NCBI RefSeq assembly: GCF_002285415.1
Contig: NZ_NSBU01000004.1
Location: forward strand, 558,001-622,000
DNA length: 64,000 bases
Direction: 5' to 3'
Source: Actibacterium pelagium
Lineage (GTDB): Bacteria > Pseudomonadota > Alphaproteobacteria > Rhodobacterales > Rhodobacteraceae
Both the position numbers and the translations under genes were made by a program. The notes below the pieces were generated by a model. That model saw only the letters and a program-made list of their open reading frames with translations, ran no database searches and was not told the origin of the DNA. Below, piece after piece: positions 36,979 through 46,451 of the stretch; the stretch's first letter is position 1, and each line of letters begins with the position of its first letter.

Positions 36979-37629
36979 ATGGGCATGGTTTCGGCAGCAG
37001 ACCTTCCGGACACGATCCCATTGTTCCCGCTTCCCGGTGCACTTTTGTTGCCCCGGGCGCGGTTACCTCTGCACATTTTTGAGCCGCGCTATTTGGCGAT
37101 GCTGGATGACACGCTGAAGACCTCTCATCGGTTGATCGGGATGATCCAGCCGCAAGAGGTCCCCGCCGGGATGCCAGAGAAGCTGCACCAGATCGGCTGC
37201 GCCGGTCGCGTCACGGCATTTTCCGAGACCGAAGACGGCCGCTACATGATCACGCTGTCCGGTATCTCGCGGTTCCGCTGCAAAGAGCAGGTCACCGGGT
37301 TTTCTCCGTATATTCGGGCCGAGGTCGAATGGAACGGATTTGACCGCGATCTGGGCTCGACAGAGAACGACCCCGGTTTCCGCCGCAATTCTTTCCTGCC
37401 GCTGCTGGAACGTTTTTTCCGCGCGAGAGAGCTGGATACCGATTGGGAAAGCCTGAAGCAGGCGGATGACGAGTTGCTGATCAACTCTTTGTCGATGCTC
37501 TGCCCCTTTCCGCCCGAGGACAAACAGGCGCTTTTAGAGGCGCCCTCGCTGTCGACACGCCGGGAAACCCTGATAACCCTTCTGGAATTTGCGCTGCGCA
37601 GCGATGGCAGCGACGAGGTAATGCAATGA
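36979..37629 (+). CDS. LON peptidase N-terminal (substrate-binding) domain protein
   Basis: A protein of about 216 residues consisting only of the Lon N-terminal domain ([42 protein letters not shown]-like [18 protein letters not shown]). No AAA+ or protease domain follows; such stand-alone proteins are common and of uncertain role. It overlaps the next gene by four bases (ATGA). A TTG at 36976 just before the ATG is an alternative start. Confidence 0.9.
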   Translation: MGMVSAADLPDTIPLFPLPGALLLPRARLPLHIFEPRYLAMLDDTLKTSHRLIGMIQPQEVPAGMPEKLHQIGCAGRVTAFSETEDGRYMITLSGISRFRCKEQVTGFSPYIRAEVEWNGFDRDLGSTENDPGFRRNSFLPLLERFFRARELDTDWESLKQADDELLINSLSMLCPFPPEDKQALLEAPSLSTRRETLITLLEFALRSDGSDEVMQ

Positions 37630-37808
37630 GCGAGCAAATCGAAACCGACCGTCGGATGCTGGAAACGCTGGTCTGCCCGGTAACCCATGGGCCGCTGACC
37701 TATGACGCAAGCAGTCAGGAACTGGTCTCGAAGGCCGCGAATCTGGCTTTTCCGATCCGCAACGGCATCCCGATCATGTTGGTGGATGAGGCGCGTCAGA
37801 TCGACTGA
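37626..37808 (+). CDS. Trm112-family small protein (UPF0434)
   Basis: A 60-residue protein: [17 protein letters not shown] and [20 protein letters not shown] are typical of the bacterial Trm112/YcaR family. In eukaryotes Trm112 activates methyltransferases; in bacteria the partner is not settled. It has only one of the usual zinc cysteines (CPVTHG), as in other members of this group. It is translationally coupled to the Lon-N gene. Confidence 0.88.
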   Translation: MSEQIETDRRMLETLVCPVTHGPLTYDASSQELVSKAANLAFPIRNGIPIMLVDEARQID

Positions 37809-37946
37809 GATCGAGGCCTGTAAGGGGCGCTCAATATCTGCCTGTATTTTGTGCATTTTGTCCGAAAATCGGCGCGCATGCGATTTGCAGTGGCTTAATT
37901 CTTGGTCACCGCTTGCCGTTGGCGCGTATTCGTTAACAGTTGAGTT

Positions 37947-39374
37947 ATGACGACTCTTCCGACATTTGACGAAATGCTGATCGGACCTGATCAGGTCCGC
38001 GACCCTTACGAAGTCTATTACGACTGGTTCAGCAACGATGACATCAAGCGACTACGCAAGAAATCCGAGGATGCCGAGGCTTTCTTTCGCCGTATCGGTA
38101 TTACCTTCAATGTCTACGGACAGGACGAGGCCGACGAGCGCCTGATCCCCTTTGATATCGTGCCGCGCATCATTGCCGCGCGTGAATGGGCACGTCTGGA
38201 ACGCGGGATTGAACAGCGCGTGCGCGCGGTCAACGCCTTCCTGCACGACATCTATCACCGTCAGGAAATCCTGCGTGCGGGTCGCATCCCGAAAGAGATC
38301 ATCGCCGGGAACGAGGCGTTCATACCCGAGATGATCGGCGTGAACCCACCGGGAGGGGTCTATACCCATATTGTCGGTGTCGATCTGGTGCGGACCGGCC
38401 CGGACGAGTTTTTCGTTCTGGAAGACAACGTGCGCACGCCCTCGGGCGTTTCCTACATGTTGGAAAACCGCGAAACGATGCTGCAGATGTTCCCCGAGCT
38501 GTTCACCAAGATGAAGGTGCGCCCGGTGTCCTCTTATCCGCAGCTGCTGCGCAGGTCGCTGTCTGACAGCGCGCCAAGCGGGTCGCCAAACAGCAAGCCG
38601 GTTGTGGCGGTGCTGACGCCGGGTATCCACAACTCTGCCTATTTTGAGCATGCTTTCCTTGCCGACCAGATGGGGGCAGAACTTGTCGAAAGCCATGATC
38701 TGCGGATCGAGGATGGGCGCGTCGCGATGCGAACAACGCAAGGGTATCAGCCAATTGACGTGCTGTATCGCCGTGTTGATGACGCCTATCTGGACCCGCT
38801 GACCTTCAACCCTGACAGTCTTCTGGGCGTGCCGGGGATCATGGATGTTTATCGGTCTGGAAACATCACGCTGGCCAATGCGCCGGGCACCGGTATCGCG
38901 GATGACAAGGCGCTTTATTCTTATATGCCCGAGATCATCGAGTTCTATACCGGTGAACAGGCGATCCTGAAAAACGTGCCGACGTGGCGCTGCTCTGAAC
39001 CTGACGCACTGGCCCATGTGCTGGAGAACCTGAAAGAGCTGGTGGTCAAAGAGGTTCACGGTTCTGGCGGTTACGGCATGTTGGTGGGTCCGGCGGCCAG
39101 CAAGAAAGAATTGGCGGCTTTCGAGAAGAAACTGCGTGCGAAGCCTGCGAACTATATCGCACAGCCGACGCTAGCCCTGTCCACAGTGCCCATTCTGACC
39201 AAGGCGGGCTTGGCCCCCCGGCATGTGGACCTTCGTCCCTTTGTGCTGGTCTCTCCGAACCGGATCGACATTACGCCGGGTGGTCTGACCCGCGTGGCGT
39301 TGAAGAAAGGGTCGTTGGTGGTGAACTCGTCGCAGGGCGGGGGCACCAAGGACACATGGGTACTGGGGGACTGA
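37947..39374 (+). CDS. Circularly permuted ATP-grasp protein (DUF404/DUF407 type)
   Basis: A 475-residue protein of the circularly permuted ATP-grasp type 2 family: FFVLEDNVRTPSGVSYMLE and the C-terminal LVVNSSQGGGTKDTWVL are diagnostic. These proteins are thought to ligate amino acids to a carboxylate but no substrate is known. It starts a four-gene operon (ATP-grasp, alpha-E, transglutaminase, Anbu) seen in many proteobacteria. The alpha-E start follows four bases after the stop. Confidence 0.92.
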   Translation: MTTLPTFDEMLIGPDQVRDPYEVYYDWFSNDDIKRLRKKSEDAEAFFRRIGITFNVYGQDEADERLIPFDIVPRIIAAREWARLERGIEQRVRAVNAFLHDIYHRQEILRAGRIPKEIIAGNEAFIPEMIGVNPPGGVYTHIVGVDLVRTGPDEFFVLEDNVRTPSGVSYMLENRETMLQMFPELFTKMKVRPVSSYPQLLRRSLSDSAPSGSPNSKPVVAVLTPGIHNSAYFEHAFLADQMGAELVESHDLRIEDGRVAMRTTQGYQPIDVLYRRVDDAYLDPLTFNPDSLLGVPGIMDVYRSGNITLANAPGTGIADDKALYSYMPEIIEFYTGEQAILKNVPTWRCSEPDALAHVLENLKELVVKEVHGSGGYGMLVGPAASKKELAAFEKKLRAKPANYIAQPTLALSTVPILTKAGLAPRHVDLRPFVLVSPNRIDITPGGLTRVALKKGSLVVNSSQGGGTKDTWVLGD

Positions 39375-39378
39375 TCAG

Positions 39379-40326
39379 ATGATGCTGGGCAAGACCGCTG
39401 GTGGCCTGTTCTGGATGTTCCGCTATCTAGAGCGCGCTGAAAACACCGCCCGCCTGCTAGAGGCAGGCTGGCGTATGGCCCTGACCCGATCAGCCGACGA
39501 CGGGTCGAACGAATGGCAGTCGATCATCACGACGGCCGGAATGGCGCAGGGCTATAACGAGAAATACGACAGCTATACCTCGGGCAACGTGGTCAATTAC
39601 ATGCTGCGGGACCGGGATAACCCCTCAAGCATCATGGCGACGATTGATCAGGCCCGGTCAAACGCCAGAACGGTGCGCACGGCCCTCTCCAGCGAAGTGT
39701 GGGAGGCCACGAACGAATGCTGGATGGTGCTGAAGGAAGAGTTGGCGCGCCCTGTCAGCGAACGAAACCTGCATGATGTACTGGCCACGATCCGTTATCG
39801 GACCTCGGTTGTTCGCGGTGCCCTGCATGGAACGATGCTGCGCAATGATATCTTCTCTTTCGCGCGGCTGGGCACCTTTATCGAACGGGCCGACAACACG
39901 GCGCGTATTCTGGATGTGAAGTATTATGTGTTGCTTCCCTCTGCCGCCTTCGTTGGCACCAATATCGACAACGCCCAGTGGGAGGTTATCCTAAGGTCGG
40001 TTTCGGCCGAACAGTCCTATCGCTGGCTGAATGCGGGCGATACCTCCCCGCTTGGGATCGCAGAGTTCCTGATCCTTGATGAACGTATGCCTCGGTCGCT
40101 GGCGTTCTGCCAAAGCCAAATCGACAAGCACCTGCATCAGTTAGAGCAGGAATATGGTGCGCGCCAAGGCAGCCAGGCCCTGTCTGAAAAGATTAGCAAG
40201 CGCCTGTCTGACAGCACGATTTCCAGCATCTTTCAGGATGGCTTGCACGAATTCCTGCGGGATTTCATCGATGACATCCATAAACTGTCCTCTCTGATCG
40301 AGCAGGATTTCAGGTTCACCGGGTAA
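39379..40326 (+). CDS. Alpha-E domain protein
   Basis: A 315-residue, mostly helical protein of the alpha-E family (FWMFRYLERAENTARLLEAG near the N-terminus and GTFIERADNTARILDVKYY later form the two similar acidic motifs). Family members are always near ATP-grasp and transglutaminase genes and are proposed to build or carry a peptide-like product. The function is not experimentally known. The next gene starts three bases after the stop. Confidence 0.92.
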   Translation: MMLGKTAGGLFWMFRYLERAENTARLLEAGWRMALTRSADDGSNEWQSIITTAGMAQGYNEKYDSYTSGNVVNYMLRDRDNPSSIMATIDQARSNARTVRTALSSEVWEATNECWMVLKEELARPVSERNLHDVLATIRYRTSVVRGALHGTMLRNDIFSFARLGTFIERADNTARILDVKYYVLLPSAAFVGTNIDNAQWEVILRSVSAEQSYRWLNAGDTSPLGIAEFLILDERMPRSLAFCQSQIDKHLHQLEQEYGARQGSQALSEKISKRLSDSTISSIFQDGLHEFLRDFIDDIHKLSSLIEQDFRFTG

Positions 40327-40329
40327 CAC

Positions 40330-41136
40330 ATGAAACTGTCCATCACCCACGTCACGACTTACCAGTATGATACGCCGGTCCACTATGCGTTGCAGCAGCT
40401 GCGTCTGATCCCCCGTACAGGGCATGGGCAGACGGTGCTGAGTTGGGATTCCAAGATCACAGGCGGCAAGAAACAGCTGGTCTTTGACGATCAGTTCAAC
40501 AACCACACCGAGTTGGTCAAAGTCGATACAGGTGTCACCTGTATCGAGATCGTCAGCACCGGCGAGGTAGAGGTTGAAGATCGGAATGGCGTGATCGGAA
40601 CCCATGCGGGTTTCGCCCCGCTGTGGCTGTTTCAAGAATCTACTCCGATGACAGCGCCGGGAAATCAGGTTCGCCAACTTGCGGCCCGTGTCCGCGATGA
40701 AACCGAAGGACAGGATGATGTGGCCCGTCTGCATGCTGTGTCTGCGGCGATCTCGGAACTGGTGACCTATGAAATCGGGCAAACCGACAGCCAGACCACC
40801 GCCGAGATGGCCTTGGCCGCTGGGCATGGGGTGTGTCAGGACCATGCGCATATCATGATCGCGGTGGCGCGGCACCTTGGGTACCCCGCGCGCTATGTCA
40901 GCGGGTATCTGTTCATGGATGGGCAGGTGGCGCAGGATGCAAGCCACGCGTGGTGCGAGGTTTGGACCAAAGTGCTGGGCTGGGTTGGATTCGACGTCTC
41001 TAATGGAATCAGCCCGGATGCCCGTTACGTGCGTGTGGCGACGGGACGTGATTACAATGACGCTGCGCCAATTTTGGGAATTCGTCACGGTTCGGGGCAG
41101 GAAACCTTGCAGGTTAGCTTGCAGGTTCAGCAATAG
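40330..41136 (+). CDS. Transglutaminase-like cysteine protease family protein
   Basis: A 268-residue protein with a DUF-type beta-rich N-terminal domain and a papain-like transglutaminase core: the Cys in GHGVCQDHAHIMIAV, His in DASHAWCEVW and Asp in GFDVSNG form the expected triad. Third gene of the Anbu operon. It may cut or form isopeptide bonds in the product of the ATP-grasp and alpha-E pair; this is inference from co-occurrence. Confidence 0.92.
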   Translation: MKLSITHVTTYQYDTPVHYALQQLRLIPRTGHGQTVLSWDSKITGGKKQLVFDDQFNNHTELVKVDTGVTCIEIVSTGEVEVEDRNGVIGTHAGFAPLWLFQESTPMTAPGNQVRQLAARVRDETEGQDDVARLHAVSAAISELVTYEIGQTDSQTTAEMALAAGHGVCQDHAHIMIAVARHLGYPARYVSGYLFMDGQVAQDASHAWCEVWTKVLGWVGFDVSNGISPDARYVRVATGRDYNDAAPILGIRHGSGQETLQVSLQVQQ

Positions 41137-41168
41137 GCTGATTGAAAGACCCTGAAGAAGGAGGCTCT

Positions 41169-41912
41169 ATGACCTATTGCGTTGGCCTGATGTTGAAGAA
41201 GGGCTTGGTATTCATGTCCGACACCCGCACGAACTCGGGCGTCGACAATATTTCCACCTTTCAGAAGATGTTCACCTGGGAAGTCCCGGGGGACCGATCA
41301 ATCACGCTTATGACGGCGGGCAACCTTGCGACCACGCAGGCTGTGGTCAGCATGCTGGAAGAGCGCAGCAAGGGCCCCGGCGACCGTAAACCCGGTATCC
41401 TTGAAGCGGAATCCATGTTTCAGGTGGCCAACATGGTGGGCAGCCTGTTGAAAGAGGTCATCGCCGTCCATGCAAACGCAGGGCAGCGTGCCGATGCGGT
41501 TTTTGACGCGACGATTATTCTGGGCGGGCAGATCGGAGAGGGCTCTCCGCGGCTGTTCATGATCTACCCCGAGGGCAACTTTATCGAAGCCAGTTTCGAT
41601 ACGCCTTTCTTCCAGATTGGCGAGACGAAATACGGCCGCCCGATCCTTGTGCGCGCCTATGACCCCGATATGAGCTTTGAAGACGCGATCAAACTGCTGA
41701 TGGTCTCGTTCGATTCCACGATCAAGGCGAACCTGTCGGTCAGCCTGCCGCTGGATGTCCACGCCTATGAAGCAGGCAGCCTGAAGAATGGGCGCGTCTT
41801 CCGCATTCAGCAGGACGACCCCTATTACGAGGCTGTTTCAAGCGGATGGGGTGTGGCGCTGCGCGAGGCTTTTCGACAACTTCCCGCGTTCGCTCTTCCA
41901 AAAGACGACTGA
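41169..41912 (+). CDS. Anbu-type proteasome-like peptidase
   Basis: A 247-residue Ntn-hydrolase related to HslV and proteasome beta subunits. After removal of Met1 the N-terminal Thr (TYCVGLMLKKGLVFMSDTR) is the nucleophile; the conserved D in MSDTRTNSG and the LMTAGNLATTQ strand follow. Known Anbu proteins form helical or ring assemblies with no dedicated unfoldase. The ATG at 41169, preceded by AAGGAGG, gives the right mature end. It closes the operon, with an intrinsic terminator about 95 bp downstream. Confidence 0.9.
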   Translation: MTYCVGLMLKKGLVFMSDTRTNSGVDNISTFQKMFTWEVPGDRSITLMTAGNLATTQAVVSMLEERSKGPGDRKPGILEAESMFQVANMVGSLLKEVIAVHANAGQRADAVFDATIILGGQIGEGSPRLFMIYPEGNFIEASFDTPFFQIGETKYGRPILVRAYDPDMSFEDAIKLLMVSFDSTIKANLSVSLPLDVHAYEAGSLKNGRVFRIQQDDPYYEAVSSGWGVALREAFRQLPAFALPKDD

Positions 41913-42005
41913 GCCCCGGTTTTCGATTAAAACGGTCTGGAAATTCCGGGCGGCGTAAGCGTTTTGCCTCCCACCTGCACATCCGGGTGGGAGACCAATT
42001 CTAGA

Positions 42006-42033
42006 CGCGGGCTGCGGGCCCGCGGTTTGTTTT
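42006..42033 (+). terminator. Intrinsic terminator after the Anbu operon
   Basis: A perfect 7-bp GC stem CGCGGGC/GCCCGCG with loop TGCGG, followed by GTTTGTTTT. Its T run overlaps the stop codon of the convergent transaldolase gene. A second hairpin, CTCCCACC/GGTGGGAG, lies at 41968-41993 without a T run. Confidence 0.8.
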
Positions 42034-42979
42034 AGGCGGCCAGACGCTCGGCCAGAATGGCCAGCAGCTTGTCGTGGTCCTTGTTGAAGTTGCGGATGCC
42101 TTCGGCCAGCTTTTCGGTGGCCATCGCATCTTCGTTCAGCGCCCAACGGAAATCAGCCTCTTCCATCGGGATCGGTGCAACACCGGTCGCATTGTCCGCC
42201 GACAGAACCTGAGGCAGCTCGGACGCGTCAGAGCCAAGCTCTTCCAGCAGCGCCGGAGAGATTGTCAGGCGGTCGCAGCCCGCCAGCGCCTTGATCTGGT
42301 CGCTCGACCGGAAGGACGCGCCCATGACGACCGTGTCGATGCCGTTCGACTTGTAGTAGTCATAAATGCCGCGCACCGACAGAACACCCGGATCTTCGTT
42401 TGGCGCATAGGATTCAACGCCATCGGCCTTTTTGTACCAGTCGGTGATCCGGCCCACGAAGGGCGAAATCAGGAAGACGCCTGCGTTTGCACAGGCTACC
42501 GCCTGCGCCAGACAGAAGATCAGGGTCAGGTTGCACTGGATATTTTCTTTTTCAAGGATCTGGGCGGCGCGGATGCCTTCCCAAGTGGCGGCCAGCTTGA
42601 TCAGGATGCGGTCGCGGCCAATGCCTTGGGCTTCATAAGCGGCGATGATCGCACGCGCTTTTTCCAAAGAGGCCTCTACGTCGAAGGATAGGCGCGCATC
42701 CACCTCGGTCGACACACGGCCCGGGACCAGCGCGGAAAGCTCGGCGCCAACGCCAACGGTCAGTGAATCGGCAACCTGAAGAGGGGTTTTGCCCTCGGCT
42801 TTGCCTGCGGCGATTTCGCGGTCGACCATCTCGGCATAGGCCGGGCTTTGCAGCGCTTTCAGCACTAGGCTTGGGTTGGTCGTGCAATCGACGGGCTTCA
42901 GGGCGCGAACGGCGTCAATGTCGCCGGTGTCTGCGACAACAACAGTCATTTCGCGAAGGGCATCAAGGGCGGTGGGCAT
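42032..42979 (-). CDS. tal: Transaldolase (TalB-like)
   Basis: A 315-residue transaldolase of the non-oxidative pentose phosphate pathway. [12 protein letters not shown] at the N-terminus and the Schiff-base Lys in [13 protein letters not shown] are diagnostic; the length is close to E. coli TalB (317). The start at 42979 is preceded by GGAG; the frame is open beyond it but not supported. The 200-bp region up to soxS carries a SoxR-like operator, so tal may share regulatory DNA with the sox genes. Confidence 0.95.
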   Translation of the reverse strand: MPTALDALREMTVVVADTGDIDAVRALKPVDCTTNPSLVLKALQSPAYAEMVDREIAAGKAEGKTPLQVADSLTVGVGAELSALVPGRVSTEVDARLSFDVEASLEKARAIIAAYEAQGIGRDRILIKLAATWEGIRAAQILEKENIQCNLTLIFCLAQAVACANAGVFLISPFVGRITDWYKKADGVESYAPNEDPGVLSVRGIYDYYKSNGIDTVVMGASFRSSDQIKALAGCDRLTISPALLEELGSDASELPQVLSADNATGVAPIPMEEADFRWALNEDAMATEKLAEGIRNFNKDHDKLLAILAERLAA

Positions 42980-43131
42980 AGGTCTGGTCTCCATCAGGGA
43001 CGTGATCTCTTGTGGCAGGGCGCCGGGTCCATGATCGTCTACAGGTTTGCCATCGGGGAAGTCAATCCGGGCCTGATAGCGGTAACAGTAAACGAGCATG
43101 AACTCGGCATTGAAGCAGAAAACTTGCAGGC

Positions 43132-43155
43132 ACATATATAAAAATTATAATATGT
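43132..43155. promoter_or_regulatory. Predicted SoxR operator upstream of soxS (site 1)
   Basis: Half-sites ACATATAT and TAATATGT are separated by exactly eight bases, ending 23 bp before the soxS ATG. The whole region is almost a perfect palindrome. It fits the family consensus ACATATTC-N8-GAATATGT derived from the other four sites in this window, though the inner bases are AT and TA here. Confidence 0.6.
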
Positions 43156-43178
43156 CCTTCAACAGAGGTACCTTGTCC

Positions 43179-43547
43179 ATGATCCGCAAGATCAGCGCAC
43201 TCTTATTCCTATGGGTCGCAAGCGCGACTTTCTCGACGGCCGGCACCGAATTGGTGATGGTCGAAGAGCCGGGCTGTGTCTATTGCATGCGCTGGAACAC
43301 CGAGGTTGGCCCGATTTACCCCAAAACCCCAGAGGGGCAAGCAGCTCCATTGCGCAGGATCGACCTTACTGAAAGTCTGCCCGCAGACCTTTCGTTTCGC
43401 TCGCGTCCGGTGTTTACCCCGACCTTTGTCCTTATGCGTGACGGTCAGGAAGTCAGTCGGATCGAGGGATACATGGGGGATAACCTGTTTTGGGGAATGC
43501 TGGGTATGATGTTCGAACAGAATTCTGTTCACAGGAGCGGTGGATGA
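43179..43547 (+). CDS. soxS: Periplasmic thioredoxin-like protein SoxS
   Basis: A 122-residue periplasmic thiol-disulfide protein: Sec signal peptide (SALLFLWVASATFSTAG), active site PGCVYCMRW, and the cis-Pro region FTPTFVLMRDG. In Paracoccus, SoxS keeps the Sox system, especially SoxYZ, in the active reduced state. The ATG at 43179 is chosen because the signal peptide begins there. It overlaps soxR by four bases (ATGA), so the sensor-repressor and the periplasmic reductant are coupled. Confidence 0.9.
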   Translation: MIRKISALLFLWVASATFSTAGTELVMVEEPGCVYCMRWNTEVGPIYPKTPEGQAAPLRRIDLTESLPADLSFRSRPVFTPTFVLMRDGQEVSRIEGYMGDNLFWGMLGMMFEQNSVHRSGG

Positions 43548-43921
43548 AAGATTCCAACGCCAATTCAGACCAGCGCCGTTCAGCGCTTCCGATCTTTCAT
43601 GAAGACACCAGCGAGGCAACGCTGGACAAGATGATGGATAATGCCACGACGGCTGCGAGCTTTCTAAAGGCGATCGGGCACGAAGGGCGGATGATGACCC
43701 TGTGCTATCTGTCCAGCGGCGAGAAATCTGTAAGAGAGTTGGAATCCTTGTTGTCGGCCCGTCAGGCGGCTGTGTCGCAACAATTGGCGCGTCTGCGACT
43801 GGAAGGCCTGATTGTGCCTCGTCGCGAAGGGAAAACGATTTACTACCGTTTGGCCGATGATCGTGCGCGACAGGTCATGGAATTGGTGTATCGTCTATTC
43901 TGTAGCGAGGAGAATAAGTAG
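43544..43921 (+). CDS. soxR: ArsR-family sulfur-responsive repressor SoxR
   Basis: A 125-residue winged-helix repressor (ArsR type; recognition helix region SARQAAVSQQLARLRLEG, wing GKTIYYRLAD). Two cysteines remain, C54 (MMTLCYLSS) and C120 (YRLFCSEENK). This is the pair that SqrR, BigR and SoxR use to form a tetrasulfide link in response to persulfides, releasing DNA; no metal site is needed. In relatives SoxR represses soxS-V and soxX operons. Start at 43544 overlaps soxS (ATGA) with ACAGGAG upstream. Confidence 0.93.
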   Translation: MKDSNANSDQRRSALPIFHEDTSEATLDKMMDNATTAASFLKAIGHEGRMMTLCYLSSGEKSVRELESLLSARQAAVSQQLARLRLEGLIVPRREGKTIYYRLADDRARQVMELVYRLFCSEENK

Positions 43922-43963
43922 ACTCGTACTACTTTCGAGCCGGACTTAGGGAGGGCCCCGGCA

Positions 43964-45019
43964 ATGTTTGACTTGGCAAACGAAGGTTTCGTAGTGCTGC
44001 TGATCGGCTTGGCCGGTGGCATTCTGCTTGGGTTGGCCGCTCGACTGGGGCGTTTCTGCACCTTGGGTGCATTGGAAGACGTACTGTATTCTCACAACGA
44101 TATTCGCCTGCGCATGTGGGCCGTGGCCATCGGTGTCGCGATGATCGGCGTGCATGTGCTGGTGGGGCTTGGTATCATTGACCTGTCGGCGGTAGGTATT
44201 CTGTCTGATAAATGGAACCCAGTCGCCAGCATCGTTGGTGGTCTGCTGTTCGGTTATGGCATGGCCCTGTCTGGCAACTGCGGTTATGGCGCCTTGGCGC
44301 GGCTGGGTGGCGGTGACCTGCGTAGCTTCGTGATCGTGCTGGTGATGGGGCTCGCGGCCTATGCAACCCTTTCCGGGCCTTTGGCCTATCTACGCATTTG
44401 GGTCTTCCCTCAGGTTCAGGCAGAGGCGACGCCCAGCCTGTCAGTTTTGGCCGAACAATCCTTCAGCTTGCCTGCCGGGATGGCAGGGATCGTGATTGGC
44501 CTAGTGATTCTTGGGTTTGCCGTCGCGCCAAAAAGAATGCGCGAGGACCGCCCGGCAATGTTCTGGGGCGCTGTCGTTGGATTGGCTGTGATGGCCGGCT
44601 GGGGAGGTACGGCTTGGGTTGCACATACCAGCCTAGGCGCGGTGTCTGTGCAATCGCACACCTTCTCTGCCCCGGTGGGCGAGGCGATGCTTTATGCGAT
44701 GACCGCGTCCGGTCAGACGCTTAGCTTTGGTCTTGGATCGGTGGCCGGTGTTTGGATTGGGGCCTTTATCGGCAGCCTGATCAAGGGGCACTTCCGTTGG
44801 GAGGCCTGTGAAGACCCGCGCGAACTGAAGCGCCAGATCTTTGGTGCTGGCATGATGGGCGTCGGGGCCGTGATCGCCGTGGGGTGCAGCATTGGGCAAG
44901 GCCTGTCGGCGATGGCCGTTCTAAGCTATGGCGCCCCGGTTACGTTGATTTCGATCGTTCTTGGGGCGGCTTTTGGCCTACGCCAGCTGATTGAAGGGTT
45001 CCACCAACCCGCCGAATAG
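43964..45019 (+). CDS. soxT: YeeE/YedE sulfur transporter (SoxT/TsuA-like), full length
   Basis: A 351-residue inner-membrane protein with about nine hydrophobic segments. Three cysteines sit where the thiosulfate transporter TsuA uses them: C32 (LGRFCTLGALED), C106 (SGNCGYGALARLGGGD) and C308 (AVGCSIGQGLSA). It probably moves thiosulfate or another sulfane-sulfur compound across the inner membrane. GGGAGGG lies about 10 bases before the ATG. In Paracoccus-type loci this position is occupied by soxT, next to soxR and soxS. Confidence 0.85.
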   Translation: MFDLANEGFVVLLIGLAGGILLGLAARLGRFCTLGALEDVLYSHNDIRLRMWAVAIGVAMIGVHVLVGLGIIDLSAVGILSDKWNPVASIVGGLLFGYGMALSGNCGYGALARLGGGDLRSFVIVLVMGLAAYATLSGPLAYLRIWVFPQVQAEATPSLSVLAEQSFSLPAGMAGIVIGLVILGFAVAPKRMREDRPAMFWGAVVGLAVMAGWGGTAWVAHTSLGAVSVQSHTFSAPVGEAMLYAMTASGQTLSFGLGSVAGVWIGAFIGSLIKGHFRWEACEDPRELKRQIFGAGMMGVGAVIAVGCSIGQGLSAMAVLSYGAPVTLISIVLGAAFGLRQLIEGFHQPAE

Positions 45020-45059
45020 GTCTGCGACGTTTCCAAGGCTTGCCAAGTCGATCAAATAA

Positions 45060-45083
45060 ACACATCATGTTTTTCGAATATGT
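45060..45083. promoter_or_regulatory. Predicted SoxR operator upstream of soxV (site 2)
   Basis: Left half ACACATCA, eight-base spacer, right half GAATATGT, ending 21 bp before the soxV ATG. The right half is a perfect match to the consensus. SoxR of related organisms is known to bind in front of soxV. Confidence 0.75.
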
Positions 45084-45104
45084 TGTGGGAGGTCATCTGG
45101 CGTC

Positions 45105-45845
45105 ATGCTTGAAGTCACGTATTGGGGCGCGGCGATTGCCGGGCTGTTGTCCTTCCTGTCCCCCTGTATCCTGCCGATCGTGCCGTTCTATCTAAGCTAT
45201 CTGGCCGGGACCGGGATGAGCCAGATATCCGCAGATGCGCCGATTACACCCGCTGTGCGGAACCGTGCGGTCGTCGCCGCGATCTGCTTTGCCCTTGGGG
45301 TGATCACAGTCTTTATGGGGCTTGGGGCCTCGGCCTCTGTCTTTGGGCAGATGGTGCGCGAATATTTTGATGTCCTGCGATGGTTCGCGGCGGGGCTGAT
45401 AATTATCATGGGCCTGCATTTTCTTGGTGTGATCCGGATCGGCATTCTCTACCGGCAGTTCCGCGCTGATGCAGGAGAGGTTTCGAACCTCAGCTTTGCC
45501 GGTGCCTACCTCGTTGGGCTGGCCTTCGCCTTTGGTTGGACGCCCTGTGTTGGCCCGGTTTTGGCGGCGATTCTGTTCACGGCCGCAGGAACCGAGACCG
45601 CTATGAAAGGCGCCACGCTTCTGTTTACCTACGGGGCCGGCATGACCTTGCCATTCGTGGTGGCTGCGATGTTCATCGGACCGTTCATGCGCTGGATGGC
45701 TGGTTTCCGCCGCCACCTGCCCTTGATCGAGAAACTCATGGGGGCGATGCTGATCGTCTTCGGTCTGCTGATCGCGACGAATTCAATGAATATTATTGCG
45801 CAATGGATGTTGGAGGTATTTCCCTCTTTTGCGAGCTTTGGTTGA
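45105..45845 (+). CDS. soxV: CcdA-like membrane thiol transporter SoxV
   Basis: A 246-residue, six-helix membrane protein of the CcdA/DsbD family that carries electrons from cytoplasmic thioredoxin to the periplasm. Both functional cysteines are visible in LSPCILPIVPFYLSYLAG and GWTPCVGPVLAAIL. In the Sox system SoxV reduces SoxW and keeps periplasmic thiols reduced. soxW starts 15 bp downstream. Site 2 lies just before it. Confidence 0.93.
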   Translation: MLEVTYWGAAIAGLLSFLSPCILPIVPFYLSYLAGTGMSQISADAPITPAVRNRAVVAAICFALGVITVFMGLGASASVFGQMVREYFDVLRWFAAGLIIIMGLHFLGVIRIGILYRQFRADAGEVSNLSFAGAYLVGLAFAFGWTPCVGPVLAAILFTAAGTETAMKGATLLFTYGAGMTLPFVVAAMFIGPFMRWMAGFRRHLPLIEKLMGAMLIVFGLLIATNSMNIIAQWMLEVFPSFASFG

Positions 45846-45860
45846 TAAAGGGAGGACGAC

Positions 45861-46427
45861 ATGAAACGTATTCTCATGATTTTGGCGCTGGTCTTCACGC
45901 CCGTGACCGTTTGGGCGGTCGAGCTTGGCGATGACGGGCTGCACAAAACCGCGTGGATGCGCGATACGTTCAAAGACATGGCCGAGGATCTGGCCGAGGC
46001 CAATGCCGAGGGTAAACGCCTGATGGTGCTGGTCGAGCAGCGTGGCTGCATCTATTGCACCAAAATGCATAACGAGGTTTTTCCCGACCCCGATGTGGAG
46101 GCTTATATCGAGGACAATTACTTCGTCGTGCAGATGAATCTGTTCGGTGATGTCGAGATGACGGACTTCGACGGAGAATCGCTGCCAGAAAAAGATATGG
46201 CGATGAAATGGGGCGTGATGTTCACGCCGACGATTCTCTTTTTTCCGGAAGAAGTCGGCGAAAATACTCCGGCAAATGAGGCAGCGGTTGCAGTGATGCC
46301 AGGCGCGTTCCAGAAGGGTACGACACTGGATCTTTTGAGCTGGGTGGTGGAAAAAGGCTATACAACTGGGGAAAATTTCCAGAAATATCACGCTCGTAAG
46401 ATAAATGAGCGCCGGCAGCTACGTTGA
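45861..46427 (+). CDS. soxW: Periplasmic thioredoxin SoxW
   Basis: A 188-residue protein with a Sec signal (RILMILALVFTPVTVWAV) and a thioredoxin-type active site RGCIYCTKMHNEVF, followed by FTPTILFFPEE. It is reduced by SoxV. GGGAGG precedes the ATG. It ends about 108 bp before soxX, the longest gap inside the cluster, which holds SoxR site 3. Confidence 0.9.
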   Translation: MKRILMILALVFTPVTVWAVELGDDGLHKTAWMRDTFKDMAEDLAEANAEGKRLMVLVEQRGCIYCTKMHNEVFPDPDVEAYIEDNYFVVQMNLFGDVEMTDFDGESLPEKDMAMKWGVMFTPTILFFPEEVGENTPANEAAVAVMPGAFQKGTTLDLLSWVVEKGYTTGENFQKYHARKINERRQLR

Positions 46428-46451
46428 AAGTTACCTAAAGTCAACCCAACA

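Noticed and set aside
41968-41993. CTCCCACC/GGTGGGAG hairpin as a second terminator between Anbu and tal
   Set aside because: No T run follows on either strand; the hairpin at 42006-42024 is the better terminator.
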